Source of the DNA: Vibrio penaeicida
GTDB lineage: Bacteria > Pseudomonadota > Gammaproteobacteria > Enterobacterales > Vibrionaceae
DNA length: 64,000 nucleotides
Assembly (NCBI RefSeq): GCF_019977755.1
Contig: NZ_AP025144.1
Location: 434,001 to 498,000, forward strand
Reading direction: 5' to 3'
The notes below the pieces were generated by a model. That model saw only the letters and a list, made by a program, of their open reading frames with translations, searched no databases and was not told where the DNA came from. A program made the translations under genes and the position numbers. Each line of letters begins with the position of its first letter. The first letter of the stretch is position 1. Of this stretch, positions 43,546-52,186 are shown piece after piece.

Positions 43546-44040
43546 ATGCGCTTAATCTATGCCTTGCTTTTGTCAGTTGTCGCACTGGCATCTAATGCAA
43601 CAGAATCTAATTTTATTTTGGGAAGTTCTATCTCTAAAATCTCGCTAGGTGATGCCAAACTCGATACATTTGTAGTGTCTGTTGGGCACGAAAGTAAATT
43701 GAAGAACAACTTTTCAATCATTCCAGAAATCAAGCTAGGTACTGGTATAAGAGACAGTCGTAGTGGTGATACAGTCACGAGGCTTGAACGCTATGCATCT
43801 TCTGGTGTCAGGCTACAACATGATGTAACAGAACAGTTGTTTGTCTACCTATCGCCTACTTTTGCAAATTTTAAGGTCAATTCATCTTCCTCTACACGCC
43901 TACTCACAAGGAGCACTTCCCATTTTGGGGTTGGTTTCGGCGTAGGCTATCAAATTGATGACAGTATTCTAATTGATGGTTCGATTGAAGAATTTGATGA
44001 GTTTGATCTCTTTCAGGTGGGTTTGAAAGTCTCGTTTTAA
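43546..44040 (+). CDS. Outer-membrane beta-barrel protein
   Basis: A 164-residue exported protein with signal peptide (MRLIYALLLSVVALASNA). Alternating residues and the terminal aromatic (…DLFQVGLKVSF) fit an eight-stranded OmpA/OmpX-like barrel, with turn motifs such as GTGIRDSRSGDT and HFGVGFGVGYQIDDS. RBS AAAGGAG before ATG 43546. Function unknown; its neighbour is a holin-like protein. Confidence 0.78.
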   Translation: MRLIYALLLSVVALASNATESNFILGSSISKISLGDAKLDTFVVSVGHESKLKNNFSIIPEIKLGTGIRDSRSGDTVTRLERYASSGVRLQHDVTEQLFVYLSPTFANFKVNSSSSTRLLTRSTSHFGVGFGVGYQIDDSILIDGSIEEFDEFDLFQVGLKVSF

Positions 44041-44104
44041 AACAGCAGTGCTCGTATACGGGCACATTGCCAGCTAAATGTGTACAGAATAAGTGAGGAG
44101 CATT

Positions 44105-44422
44105 ATGGCTTGGAGTGTATACAAAGTTTGCAAAGCAACTTTACTGGAACGGTTGGTCAGCCACAAAAAAATACAGCGTGCTCGGGCAGAAGCAAAAATT
44201 CGGCTAATCGACCAGACGAGCGTAGGTTTCGGCTGGCAAAGCGAATGGTTGACGATGATTTTCTGCCTGCCTTTTATCTTAAGTTTTATACCTGTAGTCA
44301 GGGACTACATCCTTCCTGGGTTCACCCTTATCTCTGAGTTTCCAGAGTGGTATCGGTGGCTTTTAGGGTTAGTAGTAGTTTCAAATTATGCAATACGTGT
44401 CGCCGACCGGTGCAATTTATAG
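44105..44422 (+). CDS. Holin-like (3TM type) membrane protein
   Basis: A 105-residue protein with basic N-terminal helix (KATLLERLVSHKKIQRARAEAKIRLIDQ) and two or three membrane segments (WLTMIFCLPFILSFIPVVRDYIL and WYRWLLGLVVVSNYAIRV). The order recalls the GTA_holin_3TM family (W-x-x-E-W-L-T ... P-x-W-Y-x-W-L-L-G). RBS GAGGAG precedes ATG 44105. No terminase, portal or tail gene is near, so if it is a holin it is detached from a phage. Lysis or secretion support is an inference. Confidence 0.6.
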   Translation: MAWSVYKVCKATLLERLVSHKKIQRARAEAKIRLIDQTSVGFGWQSEWLTMIFCLPFILSFIPVVRDYILPGFTLISEFPEWYRWLLGLVVVSNYAIRVADRCNL

Positions 44423-44479
44423 CGTCGCAAACAATAACAGTGGCTAGTTAAATCAGTCCTTTCAATTGTAGGAGGGTGC

Positions 44480-45082
44480 ATGTCAGACAAAGATCTTGAT
44501 GAGTTAGAACAGATAGAGCAAGAACTTAAAGACTTAGAAGAGGAGGAACATACCAAAGCAAAAGACCGATCAAAGCCCCAGGAAGTGGTTATGGTGCTTG
44601 TTGGAAGATGGGCAATGCCTACAACAGTGGTGTTAGTACTTATTACCTGTATGTCTGGCTATTTCCTTGAGGTGGAAGCGTTTACGCCAGTGGTGGGTAT
44701 GATTGCTCCGGTTGTGATGGCTCTTATTATGGTTATTCGTGAGGCTTCTGTGGGTAAAGAGGAAGACGAAACCTACAAAGACAGAGAGCGTGAGAGAGAA
44801 GAGCGAATAAAACAGTATCAGATGGAAAAAGAAGTCAAACTGGCTCAAATGGAATTTGAAGACAAAAGACATCAACAAGAAATGGCAGAAAAAGCCAGAC
44901 AGTTCGATGCCAACTCAGTGTCGACAAGCGAGTTTGTCGGTTTAGCGAGAGAGATGAACAGTCAGTTGGCAGAGATCATGAAAAAAGAAACAGAACTGGT
45001 TGTTGGCGATACACGAATCAAGGTGGCCGATGGCAGTACAAAAGTTGCGCAAGACATAAAAGAGGGGAAGAGTAACAAGTAA
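44480..45082 (+). CDS. Membrane-anchored coiled-coil protein
   Basis: A 200-residue protein with an acidic N-terminus, two membrane helices (about residues 35-58 and 67-88, VVMVLVGRWAMPTTVVLVLITCMSGYF and VVGMIAPVVMALIMVI), then a long basic/acidic coiled coil (ETYKDREREREERIKQYQMEKEVKLAQMEFED) and a C-terminal domain. RBS GGAGGG before ATG 44480. Co-directional with the holin-like gene by 57 bases. Spanin-like or scaffold function is speculative. Confidence 0.65.
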   Translation: MSDKDLDELEQIEQELKDLEEEEHTKAKDRSKPQEVVMVLVGRWAMPTTVVLVLITCMSGYFLEVEAFTPVVGMIAPVVMALIMVIREASVGKEEDETYKDREREREERIKQYQMEKEVKLAQMEFEDKRHQQEMAEKARQFDANSVSTSEFVGLAREMNSQLAEIMKKETELVVGDTRIKVADGSTKVAQDIKEGKSNK

Positions 45083-45245
45083 TCCAAGCCCTCTACACTG
45101 ACCAATGGGGTAAAACAGCGTCACCAAATTATTAAAGGCTGGAGCGAGCGGTAGGAGTGATAACCTCGACTAGCGAGTATCATTAGTGCTGTCCCATCAA
45201 TGCTACCTAAGTACTTTGCGATTTTTCTGTATTTGGTAGTTGCCA

Positions 45246-46234
45246 TTGCTTGCGGTTAGCTATCTGGGAAGCCGAAATTCTGAGACTTGCTTTCTTTTGA
45301 GTGTCGGTGGAGCACGTTTTATCGACTCTTCTTTACCAATTATATTCTCCCTTTCCAGTTCTGTGCAGGCTTCAAGCCAGGTTTCTTGGCTAATGCCTAA
45401 CCGATTCAGAATAGGTGGGAGAGTGTTAGAGGTGTGCCCTCGTTTGTCGTTCCGAATATGCCTGCCTCTCCAGCCAACTAACTCTAAGTAATCCATCAGC
45501 CTAAAGGGAATGCTGGTTGGTCCGACGAAGGGATGCAAGCAAGGGGCTGTGGCTTTGTTCTCTTTGAGTGGATCAATTCTGGATTTAACAGAAGTGTATT
45601 CGGATACTTTGGGGCTGTCTGCCATGTTCGCTCAAATAGGGTTTAAATCCACATATGCCATGGCAGCTGCGGGGGCTGGTTCATCGAGTAGTGCTTGGCT
45701 TTTAAACCGCCCTTCCCAAAAGTGCCTGGTACAACCGTCTTCTTTGTTGGCTTGAGTGACAATGTCTTGATTCAACATACGCACGAACCAATTGATACTG
45801 GCTAACCTATCCTACCAGGTATTAATAATGTCATGAATTTTCAGTGCTTCTGTGAGGGCTTCTTGCCTTAACTATTTTTGAATCGGTAGTGGTGGGGTGT
45901 GAAAGCTCAACCATCTTTCACAAACGTCTTGGTCAGACAGGGATTACATTTCTTCTTGGTTGATATGCAGTACCATGTGGTAGTGGTTACTCATGATGGC
46001 GTAGGCACATAAATCAATACAAAACACTTAGCTAAGTTTGAGCAATCGCTCTTCAATCCAGCCTCGGCGGTGTTCAAAGCATTGGTTTCTCTCTGAATCA
46101 TAACCGCATAAAAATGAGCGCCGAACACAGCGTGATACACAGTGGTAATAGAGCGTCGCCTCTATGCCGATTAGCTGAGTACATGCTTTAGTCATGATTA
46201 GTGAAGCTCTCATTTGAAGAAGAAACATCACCAT
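45246..46234 (-). pseudogene. Decayed REP-type (Y1) transposase
   Basis: A diverged and broken copy of the intact transposase at 50261. Pieces still align: MTKACTQLIGIEATLYYHCVSRCVRRSFL then LLKLS followed by a stop (TAA) where the intact gene has CAA, and a C-terminal piece (SEYTSVKSRIDPLKENKATAPCLHPF) missing the YPRTNQPT segment. Several more frameshifts separate them. It points in the same direction as the intact copy; the DUF2589 operon lies between the two. Confidence 0.85.
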
Positions 46235-46942
46235 ACGCGAAAGCCTTAGAGCTCGAAATGATCAGGGATTACCCGTGTAGCGATAGGTAAAACTCACTGT
46301 AATTGGTGGGTTTCGTGTTTTCTTACAACGAGTATCTCTGATATTTCTGTTGCTTACTTCATTAATGATTGTACTCATTTTACTCGGTGCTCAAAAATGC
46401 CGGTGTGGATCAGTCTTGTGTACATTCAGGCATTGGATGTTGTACGAATAACTTTAGGGAAATCAGGGAATGCTATATTAGCTCTTAATAAATCTGAGAT
46501 TGGGTCATAAAGCGATTACGATTATTATTAACGTTTCGCTATCCAAATTGATGAGATTTATTGCCCTTTACGTTCATGGGAGCATCTATGTACCCAAGTT
46601 ACTTCAAAATATTTGGTTTCTGGGTAGTGAGAGTTAACTGGCTCTCAAGCAGGGTACCGAGAGGAGGAGATAGTCGCTCTACATCAAACATAGGTAATGC
46701 AGTATGACAGCCAGTTAAAATTGTCTGTGGGAGCCCATATTTGGTACCATTTCATCGTCAAAGAACTCGGAAAGGACCCGTCATTTTAAGTTATTCTCCT
46801 TGAATTGGAACAGAATATAGGCTCTGAATCCTGCATCTTGAGGTTACTTGGGAACATGTCCCATTGGTTATTCATTTTTTGGATACCTAAACTTGAAGTG
46901 AAAGGCTAAAGAAATGTTCTCAATAAGCAATTCCTTTGCTGA
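46235..46942. other. Intergenic region with a Vibrio repeat element
   Basis: About 700 bases without a gene. The first part (46235-46370) is still homologous to the flank of the intact transposase (51263-51390). The rest includes a repeat element at 46591-46853. Confidence 0.55.
46591..46853. repeat. Candidate MITE-like repeat with inverted ends
   Basis: Left end TACCCAAGTTACTTCAAAAT (46591-46610) and right end GCATCTTGAGGTTACTTGGG (about 46833-46853) are imperfect inverted repeats. The interior has AGTTAACTGGCTCTCAAGCAGG and later TGACAGCCAGTTAAAAT, which pair in part. A related end is at 29541-29560, so the element family is present at least twice in this window. Confidence 0.55.
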
Positions 46943-47164
46943 TCACGTCTCGTAATTTTGAGCGTGGTTAGTCGCATTACTGCGCATGGTTTCAAACTTA
47001 TTGAATGCATCTGAGACGACAGCTTTATCAGTACCAGTTAACGAAAGCGTTACACCGCATGCTGGGTTTGAACATGGAAAAGCCTGACCAGATAGCAACA
47101 AACTCGATTCAAAATGGATAGGCATACCGCAATCTGGGCAATCTACTTTAGATTTAATGCTCAT
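46943..47164 (-). CDS. Small zinc-ribbon protein
   Basis: A 73-residue protein with two metal-binding Cys pairs: CPDCGMPI (about residues 10-17) and PCSNPACGVTL (about 30-40), typical of a rubredoxin-like zinc ribbon. It is the last gene of the DUF2589 operon, 12 bases after its predecessor. RBS AAGGAATT before ATG 47164. Protein-protein or nucleic-acid contact is possible. Confidence 0.7.
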   Translation of the reverse strand: MSIKSKVDCPDCGMPIHFESSLLLSGQAFPCSNPACGVTLSLTGTDKAVVSDAFNKFETMRSNATNHAQNYET

Positions 47165-47176
47165 AGTATAAATTCC

Positions 47177-47770
47177 TTATTTTTTAGTTGGGATAGGCGT
47201 TATATTCTTTGAAAAAAGCTCTAAGATCGTCGTAATTCCATTTGGCAGCGGTAATTGACCTGCTTCTAACATGATTTCATAACTGGCATGTGCTGAGCCT
47301 ATTTGCTGGTCAGCTTTCTGATTAGATTGAGCAAGCGTGCCATGCAGTTCTGTTTCAGTTTCATGATCTGAGGTATTTTTTCGCTTGTCTGTTCTTTTTC
47401 GTTCCGTTGCCTTTTCATTTTTTATTTCACGCGAGCTTTTTACCTCCATGCTGAACGCAACAGTTAACTTTTCTAGCGCCAGTGAATTCAAAGGTATTAG
47501 TGTCATCAATGGAATAGATATATCCATTTTTAATGGTTCTTCGCTCATCAATCCATTTTGGTCGATAGTTGACCGTGACAATGTAAAATTCACCATAATA
47601 GGTTCAAGTTGCTCATCATTGTCCTTATCACGCTTAAAACAAGTTGATAATAAAAATTGCGTTTGTGCATTGGCAATCATTGCATTTGCATCGGTAGCCG
47701 CTTTTAGAGGTGCTCCAATGAGTGCTTTCATTGGCAACCCTGAAAATTGCGAAGCGATATTAGAGTTCAT
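47177..47770 (-). CDS. DUF2589-family protein
   Basis: A 197-residue protein of the uncharacterised DUF2589 family: FSGLPMKALIGAPLKAATDANAMIANAQTQFLLSTCF, PIMVNFTLSRS, IPLMTLIPLNSLALEKLTVAFSMEV, and the C-terminal LEAGQLPLPNGITTILELFSKNI. A Lys/Glu/Arg-rich loop (KSSREIKNEKATERKRTDKRK) interrupts the fold. RBS AAGGAC before ATG 47770. It is the second of three DUF2589 genes here. Confidence 0.85.
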   Translation of the reverse strand: MNSNIASQFSGLPMKALIGAPLKAATDANAMIANAQTQFLLSTCFKRDKDNDEQLEPIMVNFTLSRSTIDQNGLMSEEPLKMDISIPLMTLIPLNSLALEKLTVAFSMEVKSSREIKNEKATERKRTDKRKNTSDHETETELHGTLAQSNQKADQQIGSAHASYEIMLEAGQLPLPNGITTILELFSKNITPIPTKK

Positions 47771-47786
47771 ATTGCGTCCTTAAATA

Positions 47787-48281
47787 TTAACCTGGTATCT
47801 GTGCTCTTAATGCACGCTCATACCCTTCAATCAACCTTTTTAATCCTTCAGGCGGTTCGTTACCTGTAAGAGTGATTTCTAGGCTAGCATTGGCAGAACT
47901 GTCATTTTTCGGTTGACCTAGCATCTTATTTTTTATTCCTGGTTTATCCGCTTTACGCGCAAATGAGACCATTAACTGATTCATATCATTAGTATTGATC
48001 TCCAGTTCAGTATGAAACTTCACCTCTGTGATACGCGGTGCAGATACAGGTACTAATGCTAACAAAGGCACTTCAGCACTAACATTCTCAACCCCATGCT
48101 CTGTTCGGCTGGGAAACTGCATATTACAAGTTTTAGGGGTGTAGCTTGGCGCATCTCCCTCTTCACCTAGGTGCTCATCAAAAAAGCGCTTAACAAAGTC
48201 AATGGTTTCACCTTCTACCGACTTTGCAGCGTCTTTAACCCCTTTATGGATGGCCTGCATTAACGATTGAAATTCGATCAT
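47787..48281 (-). CDS. DUF2589-like protein, divergent
   Basis: A 164-residue protein: VSAEVPLLALVPVSAPRITEVKFHTELEI and SLEITLTGNEPPEGLKRLIEGYERAL match the middle and end of DUF2589 proteins (VPLLALVP... and G-x-L-P-x-G-x-x-x-L), but the N-terminal PMKALIGAPLKAAT block is absent and replaced by MIEFQSLMQAIHKGVKDAAKSV. RBS AGGAG before ATG 48281. Confidence 0.7.
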   Translation of the reverse strand: MIEFQSLMQAIHKGVKDAAKSVEGETIDFVKRFFDEHLGEEGDAPSYTPKTCNMQFPSRTEHGVENVSAEVPLLALVPVSAPRITEVKFHTELEINTNDMNQLMVSFARKADKPGIKNKMLGQPKNDSSANASLEITLTGNEPPEGLKRLIEGYERALRAQIPG

Positions 48282-48311
48282 ATGTTTCTCCTACTATTGG
48301 CTTTGTAAAAT

Positions 48312-48331
48312 GAGGAAGCCGGAGCTTCCTC
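48312..48331 (-). terminator. Hairpin between DUF2589 genes
   Basis: GAGGAAGC / GCTTCCTC with a 4-base loop, followed on the minus strand by ATTTTAC. Probably partial termination, giving more of the first gene product (48356-48973) than of those downstream. Confidence 0.55.
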
Positions 48332-48355
48332 GGTTTAAACAATCAATATTTGTGA

Positions 48356-48973
48356 TTACTCTGGTTTTTCGATGATAGGTTCAATGTTTTTAGTGAATGC
48401 ATTGATAATGGTTGTTACACCTGTAGGTAGTGGGAGTTGACCTGCATGAACATCTACCTCATATTTTGCTTTATTTGATGCCTCGTAGTGTTCTTTCTGC
48501 GTTGAACTTGATTTATTACTATGAGATACCGAACCACTAACTTCAACGGAGAAAAGACCAGCATTGTATTTTGCCGTAATATCTGCTTGTGCAGCTGTTT
48601 CTTGCTCAGTTTTCTTTTCATTATCTGTTGAGGTTGAACTTGATACTTCCATTTCAAAATGTACTTTCACATCGTCAACGGCTAACGAGTTAAGTGGTAT
48701 AAGAGTAAGAAGTGGTAGTCTTAGCGTGATCTCTGCGTCGGTACCTGCGCTTCCGTCGGCTTTAATCACTGGGCGTTTCAAGATGAACTCAACCATAATT
48801 GGTTCTAGTTGACCATTACCACCTCCACCGTTAAAACACGTACTCAGCATAAATTGAGTTTGTGTTCTGGCCATCATACCGTTTGCATCTGTTGCTGCTT
48901 TTAGTGGACCACCGATAAGGGATTTCATTGGCAAGCCACCAAACTGCTGTGCCATTGATACTAATCCAGACAT
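48356..48973 (-). CDS. DUF2589-family protein
   Basis: A 205-residue protein: QQFGGLPMKSLIGGPLKAATDANGMMARTQTQFMLSTCF, LEPIMVEFILKRP, LPLLTLIPLNSLAVDDVKVHFEMEV, then a Ser/Thr/Lys-rich stretch and VHAGQLPLPTGVTTIINAFTKNIEPI. It is closest in plan to the 47177 protein. It heads the operon, behind hairpins in the 5' region (CAGTACC-TTT-GGTACTG at 48997-49013). RBS AGGAG before ATG 48973. Function unknown. Confidence 0.85.
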   Translation of the reverse strand: MSGLVSMAQQFGGLPMKSLIGGPLKAATDANGMMARTQTQFMLSTCFNGGGGNGQLEPIMVEFILKRPVIKADGSAGTDAEITLRLPLLTLIPLNSLAVDDVKVHFEMEVSSSTSTDNEKKTEQETAAQADITAKYNAGLFSVEVSGSVSHSNKSSSTQKEHYEASNKAKYEVDVHAGQLPLPTGVTTIINAFTKNIEPIIEKPE

Positions 48974-48996
48974 AAAGTCTCCTAATTATTTTGTTG

Positions 48997-49064
48997 CAGT
49001 ACCTTTGGTACTGAGTTGATAAAGTAATACTCGTTTTTGAGCTGCACTTTGTTTCTAAGTGCAG
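48997..49064 (-). promoter_or_regulatory. Two hairpins in DUF2589 leader
   Basis: CAGTACC-TTT-GGTACTG (48997-49013) and CTGCACTT-N7-AAGTGCAG (49042-49064) are perfect inverted repeats just before the first DUF2589 gene. They may be operators or 5'-UTR stems. Confidence 0.45.
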
Positions 49065-49410
49065 TGCTATATTAGGTTCTTGCACAGGAGCTTAATCGGG
49101 GGAAAAAATGGATTTTTCAGTCATTGAAGGGGAGGTGCTAAATTTAAAATTGCACAACATAGAACCTTGGAAGCTCATAGTACTTATTAGTATCAATGAG
49201 TACATACGCATACCAAAAAAGTCGTTAAGTTTTTTATGACATACAGCGTTATTGGTGGAGTTACATATATATAAGGCTTTTCAAATAACTTGAAGTGGAG
49301 ATAAAAACAGGCGAAATTAAACGCCTGTAATGCCCATTATTAGATAAAAATTTCGAGTGAATTTTGATTTGGAATCCGTCAACGAGAATGGCTAAGAGTA
49401 TGCACTTCTG
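49065..49410. other. Intergenic region upstream of the DUF2589 operon
   Basis: About 350 bases with no gene. The minus-strand terminator at 49302-49327 lies at its right side, next to the truncated MFS gene. Confidence 0.4.
49302..49327 (-). terminator. Terminator for the truncated MFS gene
   Basis: CAGGCG / CGCCTG with an 8-base loop, followed on the minus strand by TTTTTATC. Confidence 0.65.
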
Positions 49411-50045
49411 CTACTCAAACGTCTGCCTTGGGGCTAACAGCTCATACACAAAGAACACCAGCAGCGCACAGCCAAAGGTGATCAGCACGGTGGTCATCCC
49501 TTCTGAACCCATCCAGTCGAGCATAAAGCCGATCACCAACAAGCCCGTCATGCCGCCTAACGAATCCATAATGGTGTAGCTCATGTTGGCGCTCATTTGA
49601 TCTTGTTGGCAGAAGCGCTCGCCTACCGCCGTTAAGCCAATGGCGTAGATGCCCCCCATCGAGCCTCCCCAGAAAAACAGCAGCGTCAGTGCCAGCCAGT
49701 ATTCGGTGTACACCGCCAGAGAAAGGTACACCGCGCACACCACCGAGGTAAAAATGCAGCCCAACACCACAATACTGCGGTTAAGGAACGAGGCTCCGGT
49801 ACTCACAAAGATGCCAAGGGTGACGCTACCAAACATAAACATGGTCAGCAGAAGCTGCGACTGTGATTCGGTGAGCGCGTTTTCCATACCATATAAGGTG
49901 AGAAAAGAGGGCAACCCAAAGAAGCTGATGCCGCCAACAAACGCTGAAACTAAAATAACTTTGGCGTGGCGCAGCGCAAACCTTACCCGAACGGTTCCCG
50001 CATTGTCGGAAGACTGCGTTTTTTGCCCCGCAATCAGCAAAAACA
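49411..50045 (-). pseudogene. Truncated MFS transporter, duplicate of the 52187 gene
   Basis: The encoded 208-209 residues are identical at the protein level to the last ~209 residues of the 52187-53332 transporter, although the DNA differs at scattered silent sites (for example CAGCAG vs CAACAG around 49451). Homology begins at AAAAACA (50045) and ends at ACTCAAACG (49412). The N-terminal half is missing, and the upstream DNA is unrelated. So it is a fragment copied from an allele of the same gene. Confidence 0.9.
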
Positions 50046-50141
50046 GAAATAAACCGGGACAGGCAGTCTAAAAAAGGCGACTGAGACGATCCTTAAAATC
50101 CCACCGTCAGGTCGATGACAGCTTGGAGTCCGGTAAGTTAT

Positions 50142-50156
50142 CTGGGAAATTCCCAG
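50142..50156. repeat. Palindrome near transposase
   Basis: CTGGGAAATTCCCAG, a perfect 15-base palindrome between the truncated MFS gene and the transposase. REP-type transposases act on such hairpins, but no second copy was seen nearby. Confidence 0.35.
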
Positions 50157-50260
50157 TGCATAGGCGTGATTTTAAGCAGTTTTACGCTTTTTAAGGCGAG
50201 TGACATCAGCAAAGCGTGCTTTGAGAGAGGTTGAGAGGGAAGTGAAGTGGGGGCGGAGGT

Positions 50261-51223
50261 TTAGCTATCTGGAAGCCGATATCCAGAGACTCGCTTTCTT
50301 TTGAGCGTCGGTAGAGCACGCTTTACCGACTCTTCTTTACCAACTACATTCCCTCTTTCCAGTTCTGTACAGGCGTGAAGCCAAGTTTCTTTGCTAATGC
50401 CTAACCGACTCAGGATAGGGGGAAGAATATGATCGATGTGCCCTCGTTTATCATCACGAATATGTCTGCCAGTCCAGTCAACTAATTCTAAGTAATCCAT
50501 CAGCCTGAACGGGATTCCGGTTGGCTGGTTTGTTCTAGGATAACCGACGAAGGGATGCAGGCAGGGTGCTGTGGCTTTGTTCTCTCTGAGTGTGTCCACT
50601 CTGGCTTTAACTGAAGTGTATTCCGATGTTTCGGGGCTGTCTGCCATGTTCGCTCGAATTGGATTTAAGTCCACATAAGTCATCGCGGCGGCAAGGGCTT
50701 GCTCGTCGAGCAGTGCTTGGCTTTTAAACCGCCCTTCCCAAAAATGCCCAGTACAACCGTCTTCTTTGTTGGCTTGAGTGGCAATGTATTGGTTTAGCAT
50801 GCGCATAAACCAACTGATGCTGGCTAATCTCTCCCGCCAAGTGTCAATGAGATCATGAACTTTTTCCGCTTCAGCTTCTGTTAGGGATTCTTGCTTTAAC
50901 CACTTTTGAATCAGCAATGGTGGGGTGTGAAAGCTCAACCATCTTTCACAAACGTCTTGGTCAGACAGGGATTGCATTTCTTCTTGGTTGATATGCAGCA
51001 CCACGTGGTAGTGGTTACTCATGATGGCGTAAGCACAGACATCAATACAAAACACTTGGCTAAGATTGAGCAATCGCTCTTCAATCCAACCGCGGCGGTG
51101 TTCAAAGCATTGGTTTCGCTCTGAATCGTAACCGCAGAGAAAGGAGCGTCGAACGCAGCGAGATACACAGTGATAATAGGGTGTCGCTTCTAAGCTGATT
51201 AGCTGAGCACGTGCTTTGGTCAT
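50261..51223 (-). CDS. REP-associated (Y1) tyrosine transposase
   Basis: A roughly 320-residue single-strand DNA transposase of the IS200-like/RayT type. Motifs: ATPYYHCVSRCVRRSFLCG, the HUH pair YAIMSNHYHVVLHI (HxH), TYVDLNPIRANMA and WFMRMLNQYIATQANKEDGCTGHFWEGRFKSQAL (catalytic Tyr region). The start used is the ATG at 51223 (MTKARAQLISLEATPYYHCV); 51262 is a longer option. It is near a decayed copy at 45246, in the same orientation. Confidence 0.92.
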   Translation of the reverse strand: MTKARAQLISLEATPYYHCVSRCVRRSFLCGYDSERNQCFEHRRGWIEERLLNLSQVFCIDVCAYAIMSNHYHVVLHINQEEMQSLSDQDVCERWLSFHTPPLLIQKWLKQESLTEAEAEKVHDLIDTWRERLASISWFMRMLNQYIATQANKEDGCTGHFWEGRFKSQALLDEQALAAAMTYVDLNPIRANMADSPETSEYTSVKARVDTLRENKATAPCLHPFVGYPRTNQPTGIPFRLMDYLELVDWTGRHIRDDKRGHIDHILPPILSRLGISKETWLHACTELERGNVVGKEESVKRALPTLKRKRVSGYRLPDS

Positions 51224-51419
51224 GATTCGCGAAGTTCTCATTTGAAGAAGAAACCCCACCATACGTGAAAGCCTTTGAGCTAGAAATAAGCAAAGATTAC
51301 TGTTGTGGCTTGAAGCATGACTGGCTGTAATTGATGGGTTTCGTGTTTTCTTAGAGTGAGTGTCCCCGTTATTTTTTTATTTCATCCTTTCCAGTTTCTC
51401 TAATCAACTTTTGTTCGTT

Positions 51420-51971
51420 TCACATTCTCCTCTCAAACCGAAAGATTATTCTAGGTTCGAAGCGAACCGGCTTTTCTTGCCGCTTAAAACCAAAGCTATG
51501 CAGTAAGTTTTGAGAAGCATAGTTGTTGTCGAACACATCGGCATACAGCTGGGTTATGTCTTGCTGCCTGAGTTGGTGGATAAGCTGCTCGATGGCTAAT
51601 GAAGCAAAGCCTTTGCGTTGGTAGGGAGCGGATATCCAGTAATAGATAAAGGCATGAGGTTGTCGCTGGTCAGTCTGTAGGTAGTAGCCCACGCAGCCGA
51701 TGAGTCCAAACTCGCGATGAAATACCCCTTGCCGAGTATGTGGCTTGCCACTGTTTTCTAAGATGTAATTCTGCGCACTTTCAATGGAGCTTATCGGTGA
51801 GCAGTTCAACGCTTGGCAAATGCCTTTGCTCATGCGCTTTAGGATGATCGGGGCATGCTTAAGTTCAATGGGGGCCAGCTGAATCGTATTTGGTTGTGGA
51901 ATCACATCCGTTTTGGCGGTTTGCTTTTTAACGGTGTGATTGTTGAATTGTTTTAAAGGGCTGGATGACAT
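51420..51971 (-). CDS. GNAT-family N-acetyltransferase
   Basis: A roughly 183-residue enzyme. GNAT motifs: YWISAPYQRKGFASLAIEQLIHQL (motif A), ITQLYADVFDNNYASQNLLHSFGFKRQEK (motif B). The N-terminal about 45 residues are extra. Start chosen at ATG 51971; a TTG at 52010 would add 13 residues. It resembles ribosomal-protein or amino-acid acetyltransferases; substrate unknown. Confidence 0.78.
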   Translation of the reverse strand: MSSSPLKQFNNHTVKKQTAKTDVIPQPNTIQLAPIELKHAPIILKRMSKGICQALNCSPISSIESAQNYILENSGKPHTRQGVFHREFGLIGCVGYYLQTDQRQPHAFIYYWISAPYQRKGFASLAIEQLIHQLRQQDITQLYADVFDNNYASQNLLHSFGFKRQEKPVRFEPRIIFRFERRM

Positions 51972-52101
51972 AGTTAACGAAAAGTAAGCATATCGAGGGG
52001 AAGTACTCAATGGCTTCTTATGAGCATAAAGAAATACACAAAATGGGCGACGAAAAGGGTTTTTATACCCACCTGTTGCCGTATATGTGCTTGCATGTAA
52101 A

Positions 52102-52138
52102 GGGCGACAGAAAGACCTATTGAATAGGTTTGTCGCCC
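52102..52138 (-). terminator. Terminator after the amine-channel operon
   Basis: Stem GGGCGACA / TGTCGCCC with inner stem ACCTATT / AATAGGT, followed on the minus strand by CTTTACATG. Ends the four-gene operon. Confidence 0.7.
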
Positions 52139-52186
52139 AATTTGTGTCGTTTGGGCTTTACGTCCATTAGGGTCAATAGATACTAA

